Assembly: GCF_900166635.1 (NCBI RefSeq)
Contig: NZ_LT800497.1
Span: forward strand, 3,396,344-3,460,343
Source: Oceanobacillus timonensis
Lineage (GTDB): Bacteria; Bacillota; Bacilli; Bacillales; Amphibacillaceae
DNA length: 64,000 nucleotides
Direction of reading: 5' to 3'
Shown one piece after another: positions 1-8,309 of the stretch. The position numbers and the translations under genes are program-made. The notes below the pieces were generated by a model. The model had not been told where the DNA came from and did not search any database. It saw only the letters and a program-made list of their open reading frames with translations. Within the stretch, counting starts at the first letter, position 1. Every line of letters starts with the position of its first letter.

Positions 1-472
1 CTTTTTCTTGCTTTGCCTTATGAAGAAGTGCAAAGACCGCTTCCTCACAAGATTGGCTTAAAGCAGGAGTAATCCCTGTTAAATAGAGATACTTTGTATG
101 GGAAACATCAATGTTTTCCATATCCTCCGACGTCATTTTGCTGGCAGCGGAGTCTTTTCTATAATAAAAAATCGAACTTGTTTGCGCGTTTGTTTTTTCT
201 TTTAGGAAAAGACCCGTAGATGCTTCCTTATCTTGCTTGACATACGTGGTATCTACACCTTCTCCTCTTACAGCGCTTACAATTTTTGCACCGAGTTCAT
301 CATCACCTACCCGGCTGATCCAGCTGGTCTGATGGCCAAGCTTCGCCAGACCTATTAACGTATTCGTTTCTGCACCAGCAATTCTTGCAGAAAAGTCATT
401 TGCATACCGCAATTGTCCACTTGTCTGTGGAGAAAACAACACCATCGTTTCCCCAATGCTTAAAACATCCAT
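1..472 (-). CDS. kdgK: 2-keto-3-deoxygluconate kinase, PfkB family (3' part cut by window edge)
   Basis: The first 157 codons of a PfkB-type sugar kinase are present; the rest lies beyond the window. The product should phosphorylate 2-keto-3-deoxygluconate in the cytoplasm, feeding the Entner-Doudoroff aldolase. The start is the ATG at 472, reading MDVLSIGETMVLFSPQ. The PfkB substrate motif AGAETNTLIGLAKLG followed by SRVGDDELG is visible around residues 30-60. It starts immediately after the stop of the IclR gene, with no intergenic base, so the two are cotranscribed. Sugar specificity is inferred from family resemblance and from the IclR neighbour. A related ketohexose kinase is possible. 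Confidence 0.75.
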   Translation of the reverse strand, partial: MDVLSIGETMVLFSPQTSGQLRYANDFSARIAGAETNTLIGLAKLGHQTSWISRVGDDELGAKIVSAVRGEGVDTTYVKQDKEASTGLFLKEKTNAQTSSIFYYRKDSAASKMTSEDMENIDVSHTKYLYLTGITPALSQSCEEAVFALLHKAKQEK

Positions 473-1234
473 TTATACACCTTCCTTCCTCACATACCCC
501 AGCTTCGCGGAAATAGCTGCAGCTTTTTGTTGTAAATGTTTCATGATAGTGTCTTTCTGTCTCAGCATTCTTTCCTTGGGTCCGGCCACACTAACCGCTG
601 CTTGGATAACGCCCTTCATATCAAATATTGGTGCTGCTAAACAGTAAAGACCGTCTTCATTCTCCTCATCATCAATGGCATACCCTTGCTGTTTATATGC
701 TTGCAGTTTTTTCTCTAATTCTTCTTTGTCTGTAATGGTTTGATCGGTAATCGCTTTCAATTCAACAGTATTTAAATAATTCACCCGGTCAGCTTCATTC
801 ATAAATGCAAGGTAAGTCTTTCCAAGCCCTGTGCAATATAGCGGCTTCTGCCCGCCTGGATAAGCAGAGGTTTTGATGGAGCGGTTGCTGTCAATCTTCG
901 CAACATAAACCAATTCTTTATCTGCTAATACTGCCATAAATACTGTCTCTTCTACTAATTCCATTAATACTTTTAAAGATGGATAGCCTAAAGAAGATAT
1001 ATCTAAAGATTCCATTGCTGCATTACCAATCGGAATCAGTTTTGGTCCTAAAGTAAAACGATTTTGCTGATTAACAGATAAGTAGTTTTCATGAAGCAGT
1101 GTTTTAATTAATCCTGACGTACTGCTTTGTGGCAGCTGCAGCGTTTCACTAATTTCTTTAGTGGTCATTCCATCCATATTTGCACTTAATAATTCAAAAA
1201 TCCGTAAAACACGTTCCGCAGACTTTACTGACAT
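473..1234 (-). CDS. IclR-family transcriptional regulator (KdgR-like)
   Basis: 253 residues. The N-terminal winged HTH (about 1-65, with KEISETLQLPQSSTSGLI) is followed by an IclR effector domain containing PLYCTGLGKTYLAF and RSGHI-free core motifs typical of the family. I chose Met at 1234, preceded by an AGGGGTGA ribosome-binding site, rather than an upstream start. It is encoded just ahead of the sugar kinase, so it probably controls ketodeoxygluconate use. A perfect 16-bp palindrome lies 13 bp upstream of the start, which suggests autoregulation. The effector is unknown. Confidence 0.85.
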   Translation of the reverse strand: MSVKSAERVLRIFELLSANMDGMTTKEISETLQLPQSSTSGLIKTLLHENYLSVNQQNRFTLGPKLIPIGNAAMESLDISSLGYPSLKVLMELVEETVFMAVLADKELVYVAKIDSNRSIKTSAYPGGQKPLYCTGLGKTYLAFMNEADRVNYLNTVELKAITDQTITDKEELEKKLQAYKQQGYAIDDEENEDGLYCLAAPIFDMKGVIQAAVSVAGPKERMLRQKDTIMKHLQQKAAAISAKLGYVRKEGV

Positions 1235-1246
1235 ATATTCACCCCT

Positions 1247-1262
1247 AATCACATATGTGATT
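1247..1262. promoter_or_regulatory. Palindromic operator candidate upstream of the IclR gene
   Basis: AATCACATATGTGATT is a perfect 16-bp inverted repeat just upstream of the IclR start. A second, imperfect AAAATC-N8-GATTTT repeat follows within 20 bp. IclR proteins usually bind such palindromes near their own promoter. The assignment is inferred from position. Confidence 0.5.
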
Positions 1263-1352
1263 TAAAATCTTGTATATGATTTTATATTTAAACTTTAACA
1301 CGTCTTTTTTTAAATAACAACTTTGAATATATTTCCATCTGTCATACGAACT

Positions 1353-1394
1353 AAAAAGTGGCTTACTACTTCAAAATGTAGAAAGCCACTTTTT
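1353..1394 (-). terminator. Hairpin terminator after the 2-hydroxyacid dehydrogenase remnant
   Basis: AAAAAGTGGCTT and AAGCCACTTTTT form a perfect 12-bp stem with an 18-nt loop. It can terminate the minus-strand dehydrogenase gene and would work in either direction. Confidence 0.7.
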
Positions 1395-1410
1395 GTCATT
1401 CTAGTTACTT

Positions 1411-2381
1411 TTATAATTTTCGGGGAAGCACGATGTATTTAGGTTCAACCCCTGTTAGAACATCTGCCACATTCTGAGCTGTTTTGGTTTTTAATTCTTC
1501 CTGCGCCTCAACAGAGTGCCATGCAGCATGCGGGTTAATTAGTACTTGATCCATTTTCAGTAATGGATTATCAGCTGAGATTGGTTCTACTTCGAGTACA
1601 TCCAATCCTGCTCCAGCTATTTCTTTATTATGTAAAGCTTGAATCAAGGCTTTTTCATCAATTAATGCACCTCTGGAAGTATTCACAATAAATGCTTCTT
1701 GTTTCATTAATTTCAATTGTTCTTCACCAATCATATGGTACGTCTCGTCTGTTAACGGTGTATGAACAGAAATAAAATCACTTTGGTGTAATAAATCATC
1801 TAACTCTACCAATTCAACATTGTATGCTCTTGCTACTTCTTCCGATATAAATGGATCATAGGCAATGACCTTCAAACCAAAAGCCTGGCTTTTCTCTGCT
1901 ACTCTTCGTGCGATATTACCAAAACTTAATAATCCCAACACACGGTCTCGCAAGCGAAAAATCGGCAGGCCAGCTTTAAAATCCCACTCTCCACCTTTTA
2001 CTTGTTGATTAAATAAAGGTACTTTTCTAGCTAATGATAATAATAAGGTCATTGCATGGTCCGATACTTCGTCTAACAGTAATCGGTTACATTGCAAACG
2101 GTAATATTCTTCTCAGCTGCTGCATCTATATCAATCGTGTTAAAACCTACTCCATATCTAGCTACAACCTTACAGTTTGATAATCTTTCAATCACTTTGC
2201 GGCTAATTGGAGCATACTGATTAATAATCGCATCTACATCTTTAGCAGCTTCAATAACGTCCTCTTCTGTTTTGCATTGCGCATGGATAAATTCAACATC
2301 AGGAATAGATTTTCGGATAACCTTTTCCTCTATTTCTACGGAAGCGTATTCATAATCTGAAAATAAAACTTTGCATGTCAT
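1411..2381 (-). pseudogene. D-isomer-specific 2-hydroxyacid dehydrogenase, interrupted by a frameshift
   Basis: Two overlapping frames together encode one NAD-dependent D-2-hydroxyacid dehydrogenase of about 320 residues. The first (2381 to about 2076) carries the N-terminal catalytic lobe and ends ...NVTDYC followed by TAG. The second continues LDEVSDHAMTLLLSLARK and carries the Rossmann lobe (LLSFGNIARRVAEK), the NTSRGALIDE substrate loop and the HAAWHS catalytic His. Joining them needs one extra base near 2075-2085. A clean AAGGAGGT site precedes the ATG at 2381, so the gene was recently functional. It may be a real pseudogene or a sequencing error. The GxGxxG motif reads SFGNIA, which is slightly degenerate. 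Confidence 0.85.
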
Positions 2382-2571
2382 TCTATTGGGACCTCCTTAA
2401 CAAATCCAATTTATACATTGAACTATCACTTATATCATATAATAAAAACGCTTTTCCATGAAGCTATTTTTGAATTGAATATATTTTTTGATTCATTGCT
2501 TAAAAGGGAGCAACTAATTTTCAGACATCTCTTCCTTTATACGGAGAAGAGGTGCCTGAAAAAACACGTAC

Positions 2572-3525
2572 TTACATCTCTTTCTTATAAGCAGCATACG
2601 TTTTCCAAATGTCATACCCTAACTTATTATAAAACGCAACCAGCCCCGTCCAATCAATCACAATACGGGAAATACCCCGTCTTCTTAAAAAATAAATTCC
2701 TGCTTCGACAACAGCTAAGCCATATCCTTGACCTCGTTCTTTTTCATCCACTCCTAAAGGTCCAATACCGCCTAACGCCTCTTTAAACAGAGGGGCCCAG
2801 TACACATTTTGAGCGATTAAATTGGATTTGACATCATTCATTCGGCAAAACCCAATTATTTTTTGTTCTTTCTTCAGAATCGCAAATTCTCTTCCTGTCC
2901 CGCCCTGTTGAAAGTAATGAATCGCTTCATACTCCCACCTTCCTGGGAAACAGCGATGTAAAAATTCAAGAAATAATTCCTTATCCTTCAGTTCTAGAAT
3001 GCTCCATTCTGCCCCTTCAATATTGGGTTTTTCTATTTCATCCCTATTGCGATATTTTCGAATCATATCGTGTTCTGTACCATTGTTTTCATATCCCTTC
3101 CGTTCGAACCAGGATTGCGTTTCCTTCCATCCTTCTGGAATACCGGGAAAATAATGCCACGGATCGCGTCCCAGCAGGATTTGATTTACACCAGCTTTCT
3201 TTAATTGCGACTCAGCATTTGCTAATAATGTTGAACCAATTCCTTGATTTCTCTGACCTTGTTTTACAAGCAGCACTTGAATCCAACCGATTTTCTCACC
3301 TATACCAACATCCAATTTTTCTTGATATCTTTTGGCAACAATAAATCCGACAACATGATTGTTATCATCTACGGCAATAGCTGAAGCTTGTTTACATATA
3401 TTTTTATCCTTAAAACTATTTTGATTAAATAGCTCTTTCCTCATAGGAAATTCACTTCCAATTTCCTGGTTCCACAATAAAACAAGTGCATCTATTCGCT
3501 CGTCACTCCAATTCACTAACTTCAT
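2572..3525 (-). CDS. Tandem-GNAT N-acetyltransferase
   Basis: 317 residues with two GNAT folds. The first is about 1-140, with the acetyl-CoA loop QGQRNQGIGSTLL. The second is about 165-315, with EKERGQGYGLAVVEAG. I start it at Met 3525, preceded by AAGGGG, instead of the longer upstream frame. It is the last gene of the minus-strand amino-sugar cluster, 67 bp after the RpiR regulator. A role in acetylating an amino sugar is attractive from context, but nothing in the sequence names the substrate. Confidence 0.75.
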   Translation of the reverse strand: MKLVNWSDERIDALVLLWNQEIGSEFPMRKELFNQNSFKDKNICKQASAIAVDDNNHVVGFIVAKRYQEKLDVGIGEKIGWIQVLLVKQGQRNQGIGSTLLANAESQLKKAGVNQILLGRDPWHYFPGIPEGWKETQSWFERKGYENNGTEHDMIRKYRNRDEIEKPNIEGAEWSILELKDKELFLEFLHRCFPGRWEYEAIHYFQQGGTGREFAILKKEQKIIGFCRMNDVKSNLIAQNVYWAPLFKEALGGIGPLGVDEKERGQGYGLAVVEAGIYFLRRRGISRIVIDWTGLVAFYNKLGYDIWKTYAAYKKEM

Positions 3526-3592
3526 AATCAATTGCCCCTTCATTTTGATGATATTCATACTGTCATAACCACTACAGCAGCAATTCATTTTC

Positions 3593-4477
3593 TTATTTCT
3601 TTATTTTTTCATTTCCTTTTTTGAAGAAATCCACCGCATCTCTTGTTTCATCCAGGTACTTCACCGTTACAGGGTATTGCAATGTAGCGACACTCATAAA
3701 CAAAATATCCATGACCTGCAGTTGGGCTATCCGGGAGGACGTAGCTCCACTTCGGAAAATAGGTTCTCTGGTCGTCGATGTATACAGTTTGATATCCGCG
3801 TGCTCCGTAACAGGCCATTTCCCGTATTTTGTTAAGCTGATTGTGTTTATCCCTCTTTTTTTGGCAAGATGAAGCATATTAGCAATTTCAATGGTTTCAC
3901 CGGAAAACGAAATACCAAAAACAACATCGTTTTTATCCATATTGGCAATGACTGTTGCCGCCATATGCATGTCTTCAAATACATAGGCCTTCTTATTAAT
4001 TCGAATAAACTTTTGAACTGCATCTCGTGCAATCATGCCAGATGCACCCACACCAATAAATAAAATGTTTGATGCATCATTCATCAATTGCACGCCTGTC
4101 TGCAGTTGATCCATATCGATTAAATGCGCTGTTTCCCTGATTGTTTGAATACTGTTATTGGTCATTTTATCAATAATAGATAATGGTGTTTCATTTGGAT
4201 CAATATCCCGAAATCCGTCCTCTTCTGTTCTTTGTAAATCCCCTGCGATGCGGATTTTTAAATCATGGAAACCTTTCAGATTCAAAGACTTACATAAACG
4301 AATCACAGCTGCTCCGCTTGTTTTACTGCGTTTTCCAAGCTCCTTTGCGGTTAATGAAATCACTTTATCCGGGTTTGTTAAAATATAATCGGCTATCTTT
4401 TTTTCAGATGGCGGGAGACTTGAAATCATTTCATTTATTCTCGTTATTCCACCGTTTACAAAAGGCAATAAGATCAA
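3593..4477 (-). CDS. MurR/RpiR-family regulator with SIS domain
   Basis: 294 residues. An HTH_6 domain (about 10-85, SLPPSEKKIADYIL and SGAAVIRLCKSLN) is followed by a SIS sugar-phosphate-binding domain (about 125-260, ILFIGVGASGMIARDAVQKF and GISFSGETIEI). RpiR regulators with this layout sense phosphosugars; B. subtilis MurR senses MurNAc-6-phosphate. It sits directly after namZ, as in muropeptide loci, so a MurNAc- or GlcNAc-phosphate ligand is likely by inference. The reading frame opens with TTG at 4477. A second TTG nine bases on is also possible, and the ribosome-binding site is weak. Confidence 0.8.
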   Translation of the reverse strand: MILLPFVNGGITRINEMISSLPPSEKKIADYILTNPDKVISLTAKELGKRSKTSGAAVIRLCKSLNLKGFHDLKIRIAGDLQRTEEDGFRDIDPNETPLSIIDKMTNNSIQTIRETAHLIDMDQLQTGVQLMNDASNILFIGVGASGMIARDAVQKFIRINKKAYVFEDMHMAATVIANMDKNDVVFGISFSGETIEIANMLHLAKKRGINTISLTKYGKWPVTEHADIKLYTSTTREPIFRSGATSSRIAQLQVMDILFMSVATLQYPVTVKYLDETRDAVDFFKKGNEKIKK

Positions 4478-4553
4478 CTCATTTCTTTTTCTCTCTTCTT
4501 ATACATAGCCATATCTGTTGGTGCATGGAATCGTTTGGTCCGCGTCATCGTTC

Positions 4554-5705
4554 TTAACAATACAATAAATACTTTTCTCTCGTTTTTTGAAATGCTTCCA
4601 ATTCTTGTTGACTTTCTTTTAAATAACGATCCGCTTCTCCAGCAGTGATATATTGTCTTAACCGCTTGGTTCCTGCCAATAAGTCAAAGAAATACTTCCC
4701 ATTTTCATTTTGGGTGAATTGGAATTGGTCTGGATAGACCATGGCGATTGTTTCGACTAAGGTAACACCTGCTTGTAAAGCGTGAAGTGCATCGCGATTT
4801 TCGATATGAAGCTGTACACCACCACAGACTTCCCCTTCATATTTTTGGTAGGAAGGAACAAAAGAGATAGGTCGGACAAGCACTCCAGGTATATTTTTTT
4901 CATTGTATCCTTTCGCAAGCTTCTGTCCGTCTATAAAAGGAGCTCCAATCCATTCAAATGGTTTGGCTGTTCCCCTCCCTTCCGATACATTCGTCCCTTC
5001 GATAAGACAGGTTCCCGGATATAAAATGGCCATATCAATGGTAGGTGTATTCGGAGATGGCGGAACCCAGTATAGATTGGTCTCATCAAAATACATCTTG
5101 CGTTTCCATCCTTCCATTGGTATGACAGAAAGGTCGCAGAAGTAAGCGAACTCCTTTTGAAATAATAATGCCAATTCTCCAACCGTCATGCCGTGCCGAT
5201 TTGGAATGGGGAGTAAGCCGACAAAGGAACGCACATCTGGTTCTACCAAATTCCCCTCCATATTTATCCCGGAAATAGGATTGGGCCGATCAAGAACAAT
5301 CAGCTTCTTTCCATATTCCTTACATGCTTCCATGACACTGGCCATCGTATAAATATACGTATAATATCTGGAGCCAATATCCTGTAAATCAAATACAAGC
5401 ACATCTACATCGGCTACCATTTCTTGACTTGGTTTCCTGGTCTTCCCGTACAAACTGTATACTGGCAGCCCCGTTACGTCATCGATAGAAGAGAATACTT
5501 TCTCTCCTTCTTTTGCATCTCCGCGAATACCGTGTTCCGGAGCATATAAAGCAACCAGGTTTATTGCCGGATGCTCCGCAAACAAATCGATGGATGGTTG
5601 AAGCTTTTCGTTTACACCTGTCATATTCGTAACCAGGCCAACTCGCAGACTTTCCACTTGTTTATATTCTTTTTCTAAAAAGACATCCAGACCTAAACGT
5701 ACCAA
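4554..5705 (-). CDS. namZ: Exo-beta-N-acetylmuramidase NamZ (GH171, formerly DUF1343)
   Basis: About 383 residues across the whole family. Characteristic motifs are GLVTNMTGV, LYAPEHGIRG, DLQDIGSRYYTYIYT, LDRPNPISG, PSPNTPT and EGTNVSEGRGT. NamZ removes terminal MurNAc from peptidoglycan glycan chains or MurNAc-GlcNAc. I start it at TTG 5705, spaced 6 nt from GGAGGTG, because the longer frame would place that site inside the coding region. B. subtilis NamZ is secreted, but this copy has no signal peptide, so it probably acts in the cytoplasm on imported disaccharides. It sits between a DUF624 gene and the RpiR regulator. Confidence 0.9.
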   Translation of the reverse strand: MVRLGLDVFLEKEYKQVESLRVGLVTNMTGVNEKLQPSIDLFAEHPAINLVALYAPEHGIRGDAKEGEKVFSSIDDVTGLPVYSLYGKTRKPSQEMVADVDVLVFDLQDIGSRYYTYIYTMASVMEACKEYGKKLIVLDRPNPISGINMEGNLVEPDVRSFVGLLPIPNRHGMTVGELALLFQKEFAYFCDLSVIPMEGWKRKMYFDETNLYWVPPSPNTPTIDMAILYPGTCLIEGTNVSEGRGTAKPFEWIGAPFIDGQKLAKGYNEKNIPGVLVRPISFVPSYQKYEGEVCGGVQLHIENRDALHALQAGVTLVETIAMVYPDQFQFTQNENGKYFFDLLAGTKRLRQYITAGEADRYLKESQQELEAFQKTREKYLLYC

Positions 5706-5723
5706 GATCGACACCTCCATTTT

Positions 5724-6341
5724 TTATGCAAGGCTTTCTTCCATTTTCGCAAATGTTAAATCGACTCCCCACATGAGAATATATGCAATCACGCTGCCCC
5801 CAAAGAAAAAGAGGACAGCAGGAATAGTCATCAACGAAAGGTAAATGAGCGCAATAACGATGCCAAGAAGAAATACCGTTAGTAAAGGATGCCCGATTCC
5901 AATAAGCAGTGCCCATTTGATATAGTCCAGCGGCCGTAATTGAAAATGGGCAAAAAGCGGAAAAAGATAAAGCGCGATGACAGCCAATAACAAAAATAAA
6001 CCAACAACCGCAAAGCTTGCCATCGTATACGCGATATGTTCCTGTGTCCGCAAAATTTGAAATTCCATTGTCATGAGATACCCCGTTCCAGCCAGCATAT
6101 ATCCCAACACATTAATTTTCAAAAACTCTTTTTTATAAGACTTCCAAAAAACCTGGAAGACAGGAATATCTTTCTCACCATGAACCCACTTTCGCACCAC
6201 TGCAAACATCGCTGCCGTAGCTGGAAAGAATCCAAGTAACCCTAATCCAAGCAGGGAAAAAGCAATCCATAGTAAATTGAGATAAGCAAACCTCGTAATC
6301 CATACAGCAAAACGATAATATCCGGCAACAAAACCATTCAT
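5724..6341 (-). CDS. DUF624 (YesL-like) membrane protein
   Basis: 205 residues with about five hydrophobic segments and the family N-terminus (FVAGYYRFAVWITRFAYLNLLWIAF), then an amphipathic VVRKWVHGEKDIPVFQVFWKSYKKEF stretch. ATG at 6341 is chosen with GGGAGGG seven bases upstream. DUF624 genes commonly travel with CUT1 sugar ABC importers in Firmicutes; the molecular role is unknown. Here it lies between the permeases and namZ in one apparent operon. Confidence 0.85.
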   Translation of the reverse strand: MNGFVAGYYRFAVWITRFAYLNLLWIAFSLLGLGLLGFFPATAAMFAVVRKWVHGEKDIPVFQVFWKSYKKEFLKINVLGYMLAGTGYLMTMEFQILRTQEHIAYTMASFAVVGLFLLLAVIALYLFPLFAHFQLRPLDYIKWALLIGIGHPLLTVFLLGIVIALIYLSLMTIPAVLFFFGGSVIAYILMWGVDLTFAKMEESLA

Positions 6342-6384
6342 CACTATCCCTCCCGTCTATCTCAAACGTCATTCCCGGTCTCCC

Positions 6385-7272
6385 TTATTCTTTAATAGAC
6401 CCGATTAATACCCCCTGTACAAAAAAGCGTTGCACAAACGGGTAAACTAATAATAATGGCAGCGACGATACAATAATCACCGCATATTTGATCAGACCAG
6501 CTGTTTTCACCTGATCCACCAGAGATTCGGCTGACCCGCCCGGATCATTCAACTGCATTTGGTTCACAACAAGAATCTCTCTTAAAATCAATTGCAATGG
6601 GTACTTATCACGATCCGATAGATAAATCAAAGCGTTAAAATACTGGTTCCATAAATTCACTGCATGGAACAGTGCCATGACAGCAATAATCGGTAAAGAT
6701 AACGGCAATACAACCCGTAAAAAAATATAGAAATCAGAAGCTCCGTCGATTTTGGATGCTTCGACTAATTGATCCGGAATACTTTGCTGGAAAAAAGCTC
6801 TTGCGACCAGAATAGACCAGGCTCCTACCACGTTGGGAATAATAATGGCCCACATTGTATCCAGCATTCCCAGTGATTGGACAACAAGGTAAGTAGGAAT
6901 TAAACCGCCGTTAAACAGCATTGTAAATAAAATAAACCAGAGGATAAGCTTTTTAGCCATTAATTCTTTACGGGATAATGCGTACGCACATGGCAATAAA
7001 ACAAATAAGTGAATAGCCGTTCCTACGAATGTGTAAATAATAGTATTTTTATAGCCAAGCCAAATGGCATCATTGGCAAAGACCCGCTCATATCCTTTAA
7101 ATGTAATATCTACCGGCCAAAGCCACATTCTGCCGGAGCTGACTGCTTGCGGATCACTGATAGAGGCACTTAGAACAAAGATCAAAGGATAGACAATCAA
7201 TACTAAAATAATGAGAAGAAATATGGTATTGATCCAGTCAAATCCTCTATCTGAAAGCGTAAACCTTTTCAT
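6385..7272 (-). CDS. ABC sugar importer permease, LplC/YtcP type
   Basis: 295 residues with six predicted membrane helices. The cytoplasmic EAA loop that docks the ATPase is visible as EASKIDGASDFYIFLRVVLPL (near residues 190-210). The N-terminus (MKRFTLSDRGFDWINTIFLL) and C-terminus (FFVQGVLIGSIKE) are typical of CUT1 oligosaccharide importers. It follows its partner permease by 13 bp. No ATPase gene occurs in the cluster, so a shared ATPase of the MsmX kind is presumably used. Confidence 0.9.
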   Translation of the reverse strand: MKRFTLSDRGFDWINTIFLLIILVLIVYPLIFVLSASISDPQAVSSGRMWLWPVDITFKGYERVFANDAIWLGYKNTIIYTFVGTAIHLFVLLPCAYALSRKELMAKKLILWFILFTMLFNGGLIPTYLVVQSLGMLDTMWAIIIPNVVGAWSILVARAFFQQSIPDQLVEASKIDGASDFYIFLRVVLPLSLPIIAVMALFHAVNLWNQYFNALIYLSDRDKYPLQLILREILVVNQMQLNDPGGSAESLVDQVKTAGLIKYAVIIVSSLPLLLVYPFVQRFFVQGVLIGSIKE

Positions 7273-7285
7273 CTTCTCCCCCTCC

Positions 7286-8233
7286 TTACCATAGACTGTT
7301 CCCGCTGACCTTTCTGGCTGTATAGTTAAATACGACTAACAATGCAATATTGATTGCTGAATCGAACAGCCCGATTGCCGCCGCAAAACTGTATTGCCCT
7401 TCCAACAGACCTGTTTGATAAACAAATGTCTGGATGACATCGGATGTTTTGGCATTCAAATTATTTTGCATTAATAGCACTTTTTCAAAACCGACGGTCA
7501 TAAAGCTGCCAATGTTAAGGATAAATAACACAACAATCGTCGGCAAAATGCTTGGTATATTAATATGGAAAATACGCTGCAGCCTGGATGCACCATCCAC
7601 CTTTGCCGCTTCATGTAATTCCGGATTCACTCCGGATAAAGCAGCCAGATAAATAATCGAGCCCCATCCAAGGGTCTGCCAGACGCCAGACCATGTAAAA
7701 ATGTGCCGGAACCAGCTTGGACTCGTCAGAAAATCAATCGGACTTCCACCAAAAACAACAATTAGACGATTTACTAAACCTGTCGTAGGGTCTAAAAAGA
7801 TAACAATCATTCCTACAACAACGACTACAGAAATAAAATGTGGTGCATAAGTTAAAGTTTGAGCCCATCTTTTAAATATGCTATTTCTCACTTCATGCAG
7901 AGAGAGCGCTAGAATAATAGGCAATGGAAATAAGATTAATTGATAGGCACTTAAAATCAATGTATTTTTAAGTAATCTCCAAAAATAATATGAATGAAAA
8001 AATCGTTCAAAGTGTTCGAATCCTATCCAAGGGCTTCCCCAGATTCCAAGGTTGGCGAAAAAGTTTTTAAAAGCAATCTGCACACCGTACATCGGTATAT
8101 AATGCAAAACGATAAAATACGTAACCGCCGGAAGTAAGAAGATATATATTTGCCAATTTCGGGCGAAGTTCTTTTTCACTTGGCCCAATTTGCTTTGGGC
8201 TGGTACAGAAACGTTATTTTTTGCTCCCTTCAT
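7286..8233 (-). CDS. ABC sugar importer permease, LplB type
   Basis: 315 residues. An N-terminal basic cytoplasmic stretch precedes six membrane segments (IYIFLLPAVTYFIVLHYIPMYG first). The EAA-type loop is HEAAKVDGASRLQRIFHINIPS (about 210-230). It is upstream of the second permease and downstream of two sugar-binding lipoproteins, forming a CUT1 importer without a dedicated ATPase. The substrate is inferred from the surrounding hexosaminidases to be a GlcNAc/MurNAc-containing oligosaccharide. Confidence 0.9.
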   Translation of the reverse strand: MKGAKNNVSVPAQSKLGQVKKNFARNWQIYIFLLPAVTYFIVLHYIPMYGVQIAFKNFFANLGIWGSPWIGFEHFERFFHSYYFWRLLKNTLILSAYQLILFPLPIILALSLHEVRNSIFKRWAQTLTYAPHFISVVVVVGMIVIFLDPTTGLVNRLIVVFGGSPIDFLTSPSWFRHIFTWSGVWQTLGWGSIIYLAALSGVNPELHEAAKVDGASRLQRIFHINIPSILPTIVVLFILNIGSFMTVGFEKVLLMQNNLNAKTSDVIQTFVYQTGLLEGQYSFAAAIGLFDSAINIALLVVFNYTARKVSGNSLW

Positions 8234-8309
8234 GCTTCAACCCCCTTCTATTTATCAGCGGATGAATAGCCATCCGCTGATAAAGTGAAACATTCCAAAA
8301 TGAAAACTT

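Noticed and set aside
2520..2563. Hairpin between the GNAT gene and the window's left part as a terminator
   Set aside because: The stem is real (CAGACATCTCTTC with GAAGAGGTGCCTG) but the U-run is on the wrong side for either strand, so it does not fit a terminator. Left unassigned.
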